A stretch of 64,000 nt of DNA from CAZOOM01 sp964460795 (GCA_964460795.1 CAYWRU010000002.1:1-64000), one strand, 5' to 3'; shown: positions 1 to 15,000, counted from the stretch's first letter. The notes: generated by a model not told the origin, from the letters alone. Translations and numbers: made by a program.

Positions 1-3000
1 TGCGAACAAGCTCAAGGGCGCCCGAAGGCGCCCTTTTGCTGTTTCCGTTGACCGAACCTCAGATCGTTCAGAGTTTGCAGTCTTAAGCGTCAGAACGATG
101 TCATGCATTTGGTTGTCCAGATTCTGCCTAAAAACAGCTGGATTTGCAGAACGCTGACAAATGAGTCCGATCTGCACTTCAAACCCAGACCCATAAAGAC
201 GCCACAAATCTTGGTAATCGATGAGCGCCTTCTGAATGACACGAATCCAAGCTCGATATTCATCGAAATTCCTGGAGAGGCGGACTAGAAATCCTAAATG
301 GTTGTAAGCAAAGAAAAAAGGATCTTGATGCGATTCAAAATAAATTTGAAAAACATCTTCAAGCGAAGTCAAACACTTCTTTGCTTGGAGGCCGCGCGAC
401 ACGTGGAATAAAAAATGATCCGCAAGAACTCCAACGAAATCGAGCTCAGAATGCCGGATCGACCTTGCAGCGATTTGTTCTGCAAAGGTTTGACGATATT
501 TGATACCCAAGGCCACCCATTGATTTTTGATTTGATCGAAATTTATTTCAGCGTCCATGGCCCGGAGATACTCACGGATGCGCAGCTCTTTGGATTGAAT
601 AAAACTTTCGACCCGGATTCTTAAAATGCGCTCTGCCTCTTTCCATCCAGCGAACGTGATACGATAACTCTTTTGAGAACCGCTCGTTCTTGTCGCCAAA
701 AATCCATTGTTTTGGTTGATCAAAAAATGACCTTGCGTTGCAGCAAGAGAAACTCCGGGTTTGAATCGTTTAGAATAATCCGCAGGTGTAATCCATTTCT
801 GTCCGGGTTTTTTCATAAAAGCTAAATTGATCACCATTTCTTCTTGCTTTCTTAAAGCCGCAGCAGCGGCTTCGGAAGAATTTGTTTTTCCTTTGCGAGG
901 CCCTGTACCTGCTTGAGATTTAAAATGAATACGAATCTGATATCGAACCGTCTCCTGAGGATACCGACGTAAATAGCCATAAAGCCGGTCAGTCCGAACC
1001 CCCATAATAGCCGCAGCCTGTTGACAGGTTGTGCCTTGAATTGCGGATGCGTGGCGCTCTAAAAGACCCGGCATACCGCGGCGTTCACGTGTTTTTAAAT
1101 GAATGGGAAATCCATAAAAAGCCAGGAAGGCCTCGATAATTTTCATTTGAGCGGATCCAACGCCTTTAATTTTAGGATGCGATGAATTCAATATTTCCAA
1201 AAGCTGCTGCAGCGTTCGAATATGGACTTGGTTTAACTTGACCCCCGCTTTCCCCAAAAAACGGAAATCTGTTTTGCGATGCATGATTTCATGCCAAGCC
1301 TGAAGCGTAAGATCCTGTCTCCAAATACCTAACTTATAAAAACTTTCCAGTTTTAAACGGGCTTGCTGCAGAAAATTATCAATATTCCGCCTGTCCTTTT
1401 TTCCTTCCTGCTGAGCTAACGCCGCTGCATTTTTCTTTATTTCTCCCTTCAGGCCGTAAAAACTCTTGGTAAGTTTTGCCTGAAAATCGGTTAAAGGCGT
1501 CCAGGTTCGGCCGCGATCCGGGAAAAGGGCGTTCATAAATTCCTGTTTTTTTAGATAAGTCGGCATCGGCTTTGTGCGAACCTCCGAGCGCCCCCGGGGA
1601 ACAACTTTCTGCTGATCCTGCACTAAACGCACTTCTGAACGTGGGGCAGCGGGTGGTTCCGGAGCATGCATGACACTGTCAATGTCTGCGGCGCTGGCAT
1701 TGGGGAAGGTCAACGTAGCCATCCTTGGAAATATTTTTTCTTCAGATAAATGCATCCGGCCCAATCCATTTGCAAATTCAAGCGCGGCCTGATTAGGATC
1801 CCCAATTTCCAGCGTTTTGCGAATAAGTTTCGTCAATGGAACAGGATAAGAATGCCCGTTTCTTTGCAAAATAATGTCCAATCCTGTCACTGGAGGAAAT
1901 TGAGAATAATGCGGACCAAAGAGAGTCAGAAGCCGCGGTTGATTTGCCTCTTGAAGTTTTTTCAAAAAAAGCCCGAACCCATAGGCGAAATCGTCCGATG
2001 AAACCCCTGAAAACATAAACGCCTGGAAAAGCTGTTCAAAACTTCCATTTCCAAATCTAACTTCCACCACAAGACCAATCCCCTCGTTAGGATGACGACT
2101 GAGCAAACGAAAAACGTCTTCCTCATCCGGCAGGGCATTAATCATAGGCCCGAACCGCACCTTGATTTGATTGGCAAAGGCAGAGGCTTGGCGAAAGGTC
2201 TCATAAAGTATATCCATAACCAGCGAATAAATTTCTCGCTGATGACCTTCCCCGGACAAACCCGGAATTGAGCGATGAAGCCTGAAGATTTCGGTGCGAA
2301 AATCCTGAATATTCCATTCAGCGGATACAAAGTTTTTCCGGGAAATTTTTCCGTCCAAAACGGTTATTCTCTGAATCAGATCTCTCAATTTTTCACGCAC
2401 CTCATCCGCCGGATAGACTGGCAGGGATTGAGCAAGTGATTCATCCAAATAAAAAACAAAATTAGCAGAAGGCGCTTTCTCCGCCAAAACCTTGACAGCC
2501 TCCAGTGCTTGATCCTGAGGAACTCCCTGTAAACGTTTCAAAACAACCTTAACTTCTTCATCAAATATTTTTTCCGGCCTGTTTACATCTCTCTGCTTCG
2601 CTTGCTTCTCCCATTTTTGATAAAAGGGAAAGAGTGCTTCTATAAAGGCTTCCCGGCGCGCCTCCTCCCACGATAAAGACAGGAAATGAGTTCTCATCCG
2701 TTTAACAAAATCCTCTTTCTGCGCCTTTGCGGCCGCCAGCTCAGGGCCTGCTTTTATAGAAATGTTGTTTCGGGATGCTGGATGCTGATACGGCGCATCC
2801 TGTTCTTCATCACCAAAAGGATAAGTGCCGTCGTCCCGCTCTTCAGATCCAGAAGTAATAAGCAGAGTTTCATCCGGCGCGGCTTGCCAATGCCAGTCCG
2901 GTTGATCGTCCCTCGGAGTTTCATAACCAGGGGGCGGTGCCACGGAGGGAATTTTAGGAGGTGAAACTATACTGGGCGTATCACCCTTTCGATGGATAGC

Positions 3001-6000
3001 GTTCATTGGATGAGCTACGGCCACCCCGGGTTCAGACGGTAAATCTCGATCAGCCCGTACATCCCAGCTTGCTTCGCGAATAAAAAGACGGTTGGGACCT
3101 TCAAATAAAACCCGGTATAGCTGCGGATTTTGGGGCGTGACGTGTTCGCCCATGGGAAAGGTCTGAAGCCATGCCAGAACTTTTCGCTGATTTTCTAATT
3201 TTCGATAAAAATCTTCTCCCCAATTGGGCAGCCAATTGCTCACCAAAGTCCCATTTAAGTAAATATTCAACCGCGCTGGATCGGCCACAGGATCTAAGCC
3301 TCTCTTCCGAACTTCATGGATCGGCAGTCCTGTTTCTTCGGCTAATCGTTCCCGGAGTTCTGGCGATAGACTCTGAATCAAAGAAGGATCCGGTGGAAGC
3401 AATGAGGTCGGAATTCTGTACACATGATAATCCGAAGTCGATAAATGATGCGGCAATCCCCTTCGAAGCGGTGAGCGCACCCAAATTGCCCCTTCATTTC
3501 CAGAATCACTGGGTGTCACAGGAGCCGGGAAAATCTGAACGGTATACCAGGCCCCGGAAGCCACAATCCGCTCAATATCGCGGAGGGTGGCATAGTGAGA
3601 AAAATAAAATCCCTGATTTGCCATTTCTGATAATAAAAACGGAAGGCCGTCCCTTCCATCCCGAAGATGGGACAAGACTTCGGGATGAACTTCAATCTGA
3701 ATTTTCGGATTTTTTGAGATATTGACCATCGAGGAAGGCGCTGGAACGGAAATAATCGCCGGCGGCATGGCAGAAGTCACCGCGTCATTTTCTCTGCTCT
3801 TCATCACTTCTACCAGAATGGGGTGACGATGATCCAGAACGAGGTGAACTCCGAACGCATGGTCTTCTTTCACAAGTGAAACTGAAAATGGAAGTGACTG
3901 CATCTGTTTTGACATAATTTTTTCCGGATCATTCCGATGAGTATTTAAGGCTTTTTGAATTGCTTTGCTATGAAGATGCGCGCGCTCAGGCAGTTCAAAA
4001 GTTATTTGATGATGAACGGAAATAAGGCTCTGAAGCCAGATTCTTGTCCCGAGCTTGGGGTCTAAGGGATCCAGAGGATATTCCACAAAAACCGCCTCGA
4101 GAGGTCCGGCATGCAGAGCCGTTTCCAACCATTGAATGTCTTCTGCCTTCATGGGAAAATCAGCCGCTTGTTTTTTAATCTCTTCCCATGCGCTTTCAGC
4201 CCAATATCCAGGCTCTAATGTCTTGATCTTGACTGAGATTCCCGGAACAGCAGTCTCCACGCTCAAGGTCGTAGGCGGAACAGTTGATTTCCATGGGAAT
4301 ATAAATCCCCCTTTCACACCCATAAGTCCCAAAACCGCTTGAAGCACCGCGTGATCAGTGTTCAAGGAGACAACCGAACGCTGCGGAGCAAGATCCTGAG
4401 TGATGGTTTCAAGCGAATCATGGGCTCCCATCATGACAAGGATTTTTATTTTTATCTCGCTGGATAGATTATTAAGATTTTTGACCAGCTGACTCCAATA
4501 AATAGGATGCGAGAGCGCATCTGCGATGGCGGTTTGAAAATCAGCGCCGGATCTCAGCCATTTTTCTTTTCGCGCTGAAGAAGAAAGCACCGGCATCGAA
4601 ACTCCATGATAAGGAATGCGGGATAATGCGACCAAAATCTCCATCTGGGTTTCAGGGCTCAGAAAAGGATACTGAGTTTGTAGATCCCAGACCGGATAAT
4701 CGATGCGGCCGAAATCACGATAATCTGTTTCTCTTGTAGATTCATTAAATAAAGGCGCTTGGACAGGAAAGTGCAGCAAGGCGTCCGAAGATTCATGGCT
4801 AAATCCAAAATCAGCAGACACCGGCAAGGCGTCGTGCAAAAGAACCAGCCCAGGCTCTCCCGGGTTTTTATGTAATAAACTCTTCATTTCTATATCCGTT
4901 CCCTGAAGAGTCATCACCCCATATGGACGTCTCTGGGTATCCATTTTCTCAAGACATTTTTTTAAGACGGGGAAAAAATCGTGAACCGTGACAGCTCCCG
5001 AGACCAGCATGGCGGGGACAAGCCCCAATCCCCGCCCGGTTAAAAAGGCGGGCTTTAGCTTTCCATGAAGATTTTCTTCCCAGGTTTTATACAGCGCAGT
5101 CTGATAGAGAAGTGCGGTCAGAAGATGAAAAACAGGCGGAGAAATTCCGTCTGCATTTTGAGTCGTCAGCGATTCCATAGACACCTTGAGCGACTGAGCG
5201 GCCTCTTCATACAGTTTCCGGACGGATGAAAAATTCCGGACCATTTGCGCTGCCGAATCCCGGGCCTCCTGAGTCATTTCCGGCATCACTTCCGCAAAGA
5301 TGATCCCCATTTCCTTGGTTTGAAGTCCTCTGAAAATCTCCTGCGTATTCCGCCTTTCCTTCCTTAGTTCGGACCGCTTCGCAGACCCCTCTGGAGTTTT
5401 TTCTAAGTGATAAGCCGCCAGAAAATCTTTGATCTGCTGCAGTTTTATTTTTCCTAATGCCGGAATTCCAAGCAGGTCTTTATCCGAGGCATTTCGCAGT
5501 TGTTCGAGTGTTTTAATTCCAAGATTCTCTCTGAGCCCTTTTATCCATCGCGGCAGTCCTATACGATAGCTGTATCCCAAGAAACCAAAATCCGTTTCTC
5601 GGTTCAAAACTTCTGGCGTGGGGCCCTCGTTCCACAATCCTAGCTCATAAAAACTTTCAAGCTTAACTCGAGCTGATCTCAAAAAATTATTGCTGTCACG
5701 ACGGTCAGATCGTCCTGATTCCTTGGCTATTTCCAGGTGAGATTTTTTGCTAGCCCCTTTTAGCCCGTAAAAATCTCTTACGACGCGCTGTTCAATTTCC
5801 GTCAGCGGCGTCCACTCATCGCCATCATCCGGCAATACTTTCGCAACAAAATCAGAGTTTTTTAGATGCTCAGGAAGTACATGCTCTGCATCTGGTTTAT
5901 GCCCTAAAACAATCCCCTGTTTAGAAGCCTCGGGATGTTTTTTAAAGTAGGCATGCAAACGACTCACGAGAATCCCCATCACGCCGGCAGCCTGATTAAG

Positions 6001-9000
6001 ACTTAATCCCGCCAAGTCTTGGGGGTGCCTTGCCAGAAGCGCTGCGATCTTTTTAGACCGCATTTCGCTGCGCGATTCAGAAAGAGGCCTTGGCATGAAT
6101 TCATTTAATCGATATCGAAGCAAGGACTGCAATTCATAATCTTCAGGGCTGGGAAGCGTTACCTCAGTATAGGCAATAGATCCATGGCGAACGGCAATCG
6201 CTGCGGTTCCAATGGGCCGATCTTTTAAGCTCACCTTGTATCTCAAAATATCACCGGATCGATAAAGCTGCACCATCCCCGGGGATCCATAGTAACCAAA
6301 AGCCATGTCACCATGATAATCAGTGTGATTCCACTGTAGATATTGCAGCGGTTGACTGGACGATTCAGGAAAATAGGAATCAAAATTATGTAAGATTTTT
6401 TGCAAAGCATAACGGAAGGAATGTAAGGTTGCCGCCATCGTCATTCCGTGGTCTGCCGTAATTTGCTCCAAAGACTTGTTCGGCTCTCCGGCAGAAACAC
6501 CAAAATGCTCATTGAGTATCAGCGTTTCAGCATTGGATAAAAGTTTCCATGCTTTGCCACGCTGCTTCTGTGCCTTTTGGGGGGCCCTGAATTGACGGAT
6601 AAAATCCCGGCCATAAACTGGATTTTTAAATATTTTTTCCACCACCTCCTCCGCGTTTCGCATTTCAGAACGAGGAGGTGTCTTAGATACGGTTTGAGCC
6701 GATGACCATCGAATGCGTGTCGGCAAAGCAGCCGAGGAATCACGAAGAGGCCTCAAAATTCCGGTTCGAAAGCGCTGCGTCCGCGCTTTTTGATTTTTCT
6801 TTTGAAGTTCAACGATCTTTAAAACACGGACAAATTCATCACGCGTCATGATCTTAGAATCCACAGCCGCTAAGCGCATTTGATACATCATCCGATCGAA
6901 AATCTGCTCGGCTTCCTGAACGGTCATACCCCGCTCTTTCGCCCATAAAGGAATCAAGGCTTCGTTGGGATCCTCTTTCCATTTTTCAAAAAAGAAAGCC
7001 TCCTCCCCGCTGAGAGACCCTTTGAAACGCTGAATGAACCGCGCCATTGCCTGGACATCTAAGGAAGGAAACCAATCTAATATAGAATTATCCACAAGCA
7101 CTTCTAAGCGGTCTTCCTCACCCTCCACAGCAGATGCCAAAATCGGCAAAGCCACTTCGCGCCGAAGATGCCGCGTGGTCTTGCCCAAGTGTTTTTTAAT
7201 CTTTGCCTGAGCCGCAGGTTTGGCTTGTTCAAAGAAACGAATACCGTTTTGAGGTTTAAATTGGGGAAGAAATTCCTGATAGGCCAATTTGCCTTCAGAA
7301 GCTAGTTCTGCTTTGTCATCATCGCGGATGTTATAACGATCAATCACGACATCCAAAGCCCAAAGGTTCGAAGCCACAAGATGCGCACCCGCAGTTTCAT
7401 CTTGAGTATTTGATAATAAATAAAGAGCGCCCAGCACTAAATCCCCCAACGGCTGGAGACGAGGCTTCTCGCCTTCCGCCACTTTTTCCTCCATCAGCTT
7501 GGGCTGTTTTTCAAGCCATTTGAGAAATGCGATCACGTTTTCGGTCTCGGGCCGTGATGCGAAATCCGGCTCATTTAATATTTGAATAACGCTGAGAACC
7601 ACGACATAGAGCATTTGGTGGATCGCCAAAGTCACATAGGGCGTTTCAACAATCGGATTCTCCCAATGAAGACGCGCTGCAAGTTTCGAAGCGGTGTTTT
7701 TTGCGTAGGCGATGTTTTTCCACAAGGGCTCGTGTTTGGCCAAAACATCCTTAAACCGCCCTGAGGCATTTTGAATGGCGGTATCATTTTCCTGCTGAAC
7801 TGTACTGGCCATTTCCAGAATACGGCCTTCGATCTGGTCCGGATCCTGAGTGGCCAATCTTAAAGCTGCACTCACAACAGCCTCTTCATCCAAAAGACCC
7901 GGCACTTCGACATATTGCTCGATTTCTTTTTGAAGTTCGGCAGCGCTCGCGACCGAATCATGGAGACGGCCGCGGAAGTAATCGAGAAGTTGTTCATAGC
8001 GTTTTTTTCCGTTAAGTAATCGATTCCATCGCTGTTCCTCCATCCGCAAAATCGACTCTCCCAAAGCCAGGAGATTCACTCGCGTGGCTTCAGACCGAGA
8101 AGCAACTTGAATTCCCTGGAGCTCCGCAGGCTTTTCCGAAGGAGGATTAAGCAGCAAAGGGGCGCGCCTGACTTTTACGCCGGATTCAGATCCTGCTTTT
8201 TCTGAAGGAAGGAAAGAATCGCCGTTTGATTCCGGATTTCGATAGTCAAAAGACATCGGCTGCCTTTCAAATACCTGATAGGGAAGGCTCAATTCCTCGG
8301 CGATTTTTTTAAAATCAGGTTCCTGCTTCAAATAGGCATAGGCTTCGTAAAGCGCTTCTTCGATTTTTTGAAGATAGCGCTCGGCTTCTTCCTGCAGATA
8401 TCCGGATTCGCCTTTAACAGAAATGCTGATCCCGAGAAAATCTAGATACTGCTGTTTTAGGCGCGAAAGTTCTCCCTCGCTTGCGGCATGGTGGTAGTCC
8501 TCGATGACAGAATCTGGATATCCCAGGAAAGTTCCCATAATCACCGGTTCCGATACGGGGTTTCGAACCATCCAATCAAACAAGGAACTGAAAAGCGCAA
8601 TGGAATATTCTGAAAATCTTTCGAGGTCATTATTTTCGTAGGCTTCGCCCAGCCAGTCCAAGTGAGATTTAGCTTCAGGATCCACTGAACCCGTTAATAA
8701 CAGCAGATCTTTTTTGCCCAAAACCTCGGCGCCAAGAAGATAGGGAGAAAAAATACAGGTGTTCGTAAAAACTAATCCGATTCCTAAATCCTCAACGCGG
8801 TGCCACCTGGACAACTCTTCATAAAGCGGTGAAATCGAAGGATCTGAGGCATCAAAAACACTACCCTGAACATACGCAGGCCGAAGACCAAGAAATACAG
8901 CCAGCACTGCAGGGGTCATCAGAATTTTTCGGGATTCAAACGACAGACGGCCATAAATTTGTTTCACAAGCCGGATCCTGTCCAAAATAATGTCCGCTTC

Positions 9001-12000
9001 ATCGGACTCAAAAAGCGAGGCCGTATCGATCGGTTCCGCAGGCCGCAAAATATTATAGGAAGACAGCGGCGGAACTTGTCCTTTCATTTCCAAAGCCGCC
9101 AAGAAAAGCGGCTCCAGATCAACCCCTGTCAATCGAATGCGGTATTTTCTTTCCCAATGTTTTCGAATGGCTTCAATATCCAAATCATCCGGAAAACCTT
9201 TAGGAAAATACCGTGCTAATTTTTCTGCAAAAACAATTCCTGCCTTTGGATTTCCAAAAGCAAGATTAATCGGTTCTAGATTAAATTCAGCCCGAACTTC
9301 AGAGCGCTTTTTATCGCGCTCAATTTTGTCCCTCGCAAGCCGCACCATCCCTAAGTGTTTTAATCCAGTCATGCCGGTTTGCATATGGAGCGCTGGCGGC
9401 TTCGGAGGCTCAGGTTTTTCATGCTGTTTTTTCCGGAGCGAGACTGCCGGAGTCTCCTGTCCCATAGCCGATAACGCCTCTTTTGCCCGTACCCCCATGG
9501 TAGCATCACGATAATGGACGGCGGCCTGCCATCTTTTCTCAGCTGTTTGAATTAATTTTTGGATATATTGAGTTTTAGCATTTCGCCTTTGAACCGGAAG
9601 ACTTTCTCTCCAATGTTGATAATAAGGAATTAAAAGAGTTCGTTCGGTTTCCGTCAGAGGCGCATCCGCTTGAGTGGCCCCATGTGCAGAAAGCCAGGAA
9701 GCGTATGTGGTTCGAACATTTCCTGCCCCTAAAACATACGAAATGGCCGCAAGGCTGGGGGTTTTTATTCCAAGCGCAGCAAGATGATCGCGTGCCTTAG
9801 CTTCTAAAATTCGGGACGCGTTTGAATCAAGCTTCATAAAAACCTCTGGCACAACAATTCCTTTTTGAGCTAATGGAATGCCATATTGCAATGCTGTATT
9901 TTGAATGCTGTCAGTGCCAGCGACGTGAAGTTCTTTCGCAAAATCATTTAATGGAATCGGCATAATCTGATAAACGGGATTTCCCTGCCGAAGCCTTTGA
10001 AGCGCCTGATCGATCAGAACCTCAAATCTTTCTTTAGACTTAGGAAATTGGAGCCCCCAAACACCCAGCTCACGAAGATTGATTTTGTAAGCTCTCGCCC
10101 ACCGCCGAAGTCGAAACGACGTGATTCCCATTTTTTTGGCAATTTGATTTTCCCGAGGATGCTGGGTTTCCTTCTGAACTTCCTCGAGGGCCGATAGAAA
10201 CCGCCCCAGAGACATAGGGGTCTCAGAAGACGCTCCGGTCGCTTCAGGAAAAAGCTTCTGAAGTTCTGCATCCGCAGCATCTGCATCAGTGGACGGCTGA
10301 GGGATTTTAAATTCCACGGCATGTCCTGCCAGAGCCTGCTGAATTTGAAGTTTGAGCGCTTCGAGATTGTGATGATAAGCGTAATTTTTTAGAGCATTCC
10401 CAAGGGCCGTTCTTTGGAGGTCAGCGAACTTGGGAGCGAGGAACCATAAATCTGCTTTTTTATCGGCCGGGTTGATAGTTCCCCCCTTATCCGATTGATA
10501 TATCAATCCTAACTCTTTCAAAAATCCCAGCTGTTTATTAAAGGTAGTCTGTGTCATTCCTTCCGTAAGGCTAAACATACTCGAGGCACGAACCGGATAA
10601 TCCGTAAAATGGTTTTGCATGAATTCAAAAATCAGATAGGTATTTAAGTGTACCGTCGAAACATTCGAGACTCCGAATTCACTCAGCTTTTGAGAGAAAT
10701 GAACAGGCTCTTTAGGAATGCTAAAAAGCGGCTGAGCATCATGAATCCGCTGAAATTGTTCTGCGAGAATTGCAACATTATCGCGCTCCGTGAATTCTCC
10801 GAGTAAAAATTCGACTTCATTAATGCGCTTTAAATCCTGTAAGTTTAATCTGTAGATTTTTGCATGATTTCGCAGCCCTTCAAGCTCGCGAATGAGTCTG
10901 CACTGAAGGAGTTGCTGTAAGGCTTTATGAAGTCCGCCCCTGCCGACATCACTGATCTTCGACATTAACTCATAAAGCGTAAAGTCTGCGGTTGAAAAAT
11001 ATGAGATGATCGTATCAAAAGCCCTCAGAGCTGCTCTCGATTTGCGAAGTTCAGAACGAGCACGAAGCTGATAGGTGCGAAAAGGAGAATCTGAATCCTG
11101 AAGATTCGGCCCCTGAAGACACTCAAAGCGTTCTGTGGCCAAAAGAAGCGGATGGATATTTTCAAAATTTTTATAGACGATGAACCGCGCACCGGGCTTC
11201 ATGGATTTTGCGAGCGTGTCAGCCAGCTGCTGTTCATCCCATGTGCCGAAGCCGTAATAATAAAGAACATCCGCTTTTGAAATAAGCCGGGAGGCTGCCG
11301 TACCATAAAAATCAACGGCATGCATCTGAATCTGGTTTCGGATCCGGGGAGTCTGAAAAACCAAGGCATCCAAAATCTCAAATCCGTCCCGGACAAACCC
11401 CTGCATTCCTTCGATGCCAATTAAATGCAGGTTGGGGTTTAAAAGCGCCAGCGCAAAAAGAAGATCTCCTTGCCCGCTTCCCAAATCAAGAAATGTGATG
11501 GGTTCATGGGATGCGAGATTCAACTCCTTCACAAGCCCCGGTAAATCCTTGGGATCACTGGATGCATAATACCCAAATTCAGTTCTAGATTTCCTGAAAA
11601 CAGCTCCGTTCCATCCGGGTACTTGTGCCATTTCGGTATAGATTTTGCCGTAAACTTCTTCGGCTTGCTCAGGTGAAATACGCCAGCGGGAGGCGGTCTG
11701 GGGAGGAACGGATTTTAAACCGGATTCGGAACGGGAAGTGTCCGCGGCATCATTTTTGGGTTGAGCTTTAAGCAACTGTTCGAGCATTTCATCGAGCGGC
11801 CTGGGACGCAAATCCAACCCAAGTTTAAATAAATCCTCCACCAAGCGGTTTCTTTCTTCCAAAATTAATTTTTCAGATGCGCTGGTAGGAATTCGGTCGA
11901 TTACGGATTCAGTACCCACCTCTTCATGATGGGAGAAAACAAAGGCTGCATAAGTCACCAGTCTGTCTAAAATTTCTTTGCTGTATTGAGAACTTCTGAC

Positions 12001-15000
12001 ATAAATTCTGATTTGAGCCCCTGGCTGTAACTCGGTAGCGTTCATCAAAAGTCCCAGGGGCGATACGATAAACTCCTCTTCACCCATCCGGCCTTTTTTG
12101 ATCAGTCGGTACCTCCATTCAAACTCATCTGGATCTGAAAGGTTCGCTAAATATTTTCCATAAATTTGTGTAGAAGCACGTTCGTGCATATGAAATTTCA
12201 GCGTGGCCGTGCTTTGGACCTCTAAAGGTTGGCTTCTTATTTCAGAACGGTTCAGCGATTCCTGAATCGCTTGAAGGCCGGCGGAATCCAGGGCTTGAGA
12301 GGCGGTAACAGAGGGAGCTATTGCACCCTCTTTGACAAGTCTTTGAAGAAAATAGTTTTTGCCGTAACCAAGACCGATGACGTTTTTTGCGTCCGTCTTT
12401 TGGATCAAGGCCGGAAGCGCCTTCTCCAGATGAAGACTGTGCGTGATCGAACCGATTTCTTCTTCTATAATTTTCTCCGGACTGTCCAGAAGTTCTCCGG
12501 GCCGGAGGACGGAATAAAGCGGAATCTCCGGACGCTTCATGCGAGATTTTAAGGAAGTTAAAAATTCGCGGTATCCTTTAAAGAGATCTTGGGTCTTTTC
12601 ATTTACAAGGGAAGGATCATGACTTGTGATGTCATGCAGCACCAGCAGGAATTTGCCTCCCCGGGACTCCACAACCTGTTGGAGACTTTCGCCTTTCCCC
12701 TTCGGAAAAGAAACGGCAAATCGTTTGTCGGAATATTGAACCGACAGGGCTGCATGATGCTCTTCCAAAAACTTCTCGGCCTCGCCAAAGGAAATGTTGG
12801 AAACCACGGCCATTTGGCGCTCTCCGGAAAGACGTGCAACAGCTTCCAGAAACTGCGTGCCGCGATACACAAGCTCGGCCGCATCTTCCGGACTTAAGGC
12901 TCCGCTGGCATAGTAAGCCGCGGCCACTCCCCGGCTGGCCCCTAGAACCGCAGCTGGATGAGAGCCTTTCATCAATTCTTTGAGCGCTTCCCAAAGCGCC
13001 ATTTGATGCGCGGTAATCGCCAGATGACGTTTTAAAACCGGTTCTTCAGCAAGTGGATTCAAATTGAGGTTGTCACCCCGGCCACCGAGCCGGGGTCCAA
13101 AATCTGGATGCCGGATCGCCCCCGGATTCAATCCGGGGTTGTCCGGCATGACAAAAAGAGAATCATTCGATGGCGTGAATTGAGGCGTTATATCAAATTG
13201 CGGATCATTCAAAAGTCTCTGCATGCGCTGATTCATGCGTGCGTACATTGCTTGCACTTTTTCAGAAAATTCGTAAAGTTCCCGCGCCTCCCTGCCCGGC
13301 AAATGAAAACCCGACGGCGGGAAAAACACCGCACTCTCATTCCATTGTGTTGCCGAAGCAGCATCCAGATTTCCTTTTGTTGGAGTCGAAACCTCCAATT
13401 CATTCGGAGAGGATGCGCCCCTCACTTCAGATCGATTGCCCGCCGTGGAAGCTTTCCGCTGAGCGTGATCGAAAGCAAAATTTGGATTTATCTTTCGGAT
13501 TTCTGAACGTTTCTGTGCTTTTTGCAGTTCATCAATCAGATAGGCGTTTTTCCCGACCCAGGGCTTTAGGCTGGCGTGCTGAGGATTTTTAATAAATCCG
13601 GTAATTACTTCCTTAAATCCTAGAAGTCGTGATCTTTTCTGTTCGTAGCGGTAAAGGAGATTTCGGATCGTCGACTGAACATGCTCCGGCAGATGAGGAA
13701 GACGCTCTCTAAGTTCCGCAATGTTTTCTTCTGCTTCTTGAATAGCTAATTCCGTATTTTCGATATCCAGCAGGACGTACGGCCGGTCATCATCCGGAAC
13801 TGTTAAAAGATGCCGCCGCTCAAAACTTTCCACTAATTCCGAATTCCCTTTGACAAGTCCCGCCAAACGAGTCGTCGTCAAGGCTAAAGGATCCGAAAGA
13901 CCCATCTCTGTCTCTTCCCCCATTCGCACTTCAGAACGCTGGGATGAACGCGTGCGGTGTTGTGCCCGAGAAAAATCTACTGGTCCAAAACCATCTTGGG
14001 CGTAGGCTTCTAAATATTTTTTGACTTCAGCGGGATCTTTTTTTCTAGTTTTATATTCAATCACCTGTTCGAGTTCCCGCAAAGTAAACGGCAAAGCAAC
14101 AAATCGTTTTTGATAAGGTTTCCCGCTGGTCAATATAGGTGAAAAAATAAGCTCTAAAGGTTTCGAGCCGTCATAACGAACTGGTTCCACCTCATGAATT
14201 TCTGTGAAATTTTTAGGGTATATTTTTATCGTATAAAATTTTGTGGGTTTGCTGCTCCGGGAATATCGAATCAGGAAACGGGCATGCATTCGAAGGCGCT
14301 GAAGCATTTGCTCCTTGCGGGTTTTACCCTTACGCAAATCATCACCGATCTCGCCCATTGTTTCTAAAGCAGCAAGCGGATTGTTAATATCATAAATACT
14401 CATACTGCTCATCAATCCATAACGGAGCAATAAATCAGACAAACGCTTAATGCTGTCCATGGACTGCGCAAAAGCAGCTTTGTCGTTTTCGCGGATGGCT
14501 TTCGAAGTCTCTTGGAGTAACTCATGAAGTTTCTCACCGTAAAGCCCGGCCCGCTTTTTCAGCCATTTCTTCTGTGCTTTCGACAGCGGGCGCGTATGAG
14601 CCCGGATTTCTGAACGAAGGTTTGATTGAGCCAGAACCGAGATGGCTTCATGGACCTCATTTTTAAATTGTCCCGGGTCATATTTTCTGAACCGTCTTGC
14701 GTCGCCGGAAGACAATGTTTTGCCTGACATTAATTGCTGAATGACGCCTTGAACAAATCCGTTTAATCCACCCCATTCCCCTTTTTGCCTTGCAAGCTCA
14801 TAGATGCGCCGGGCCTCGGTCTGAAGAGCCGTCTCGACTTTTTTAGCCGGTTCAGAAGGAGGTGCAAGATCTCGAGGAGGAATTGAGAGGGAAGAAACTT
14901 GTCTGGTTTTCGCTTGATAGACCTGGTGCCCTACTTCTTTAATGGTTTCATGAAATTCAGGCTTCATTTCAGGCGGCAAGGCCTCTTTAGCTGCAAGATA

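Noticed and set aside
8074..8091. RSEATR and, at about 11720-11740, RSESGLK as further motif copies
   Set aside because: They keep R-S-E but not the hydrophobic residue followed by Arg, so they were left out of the count of 22.
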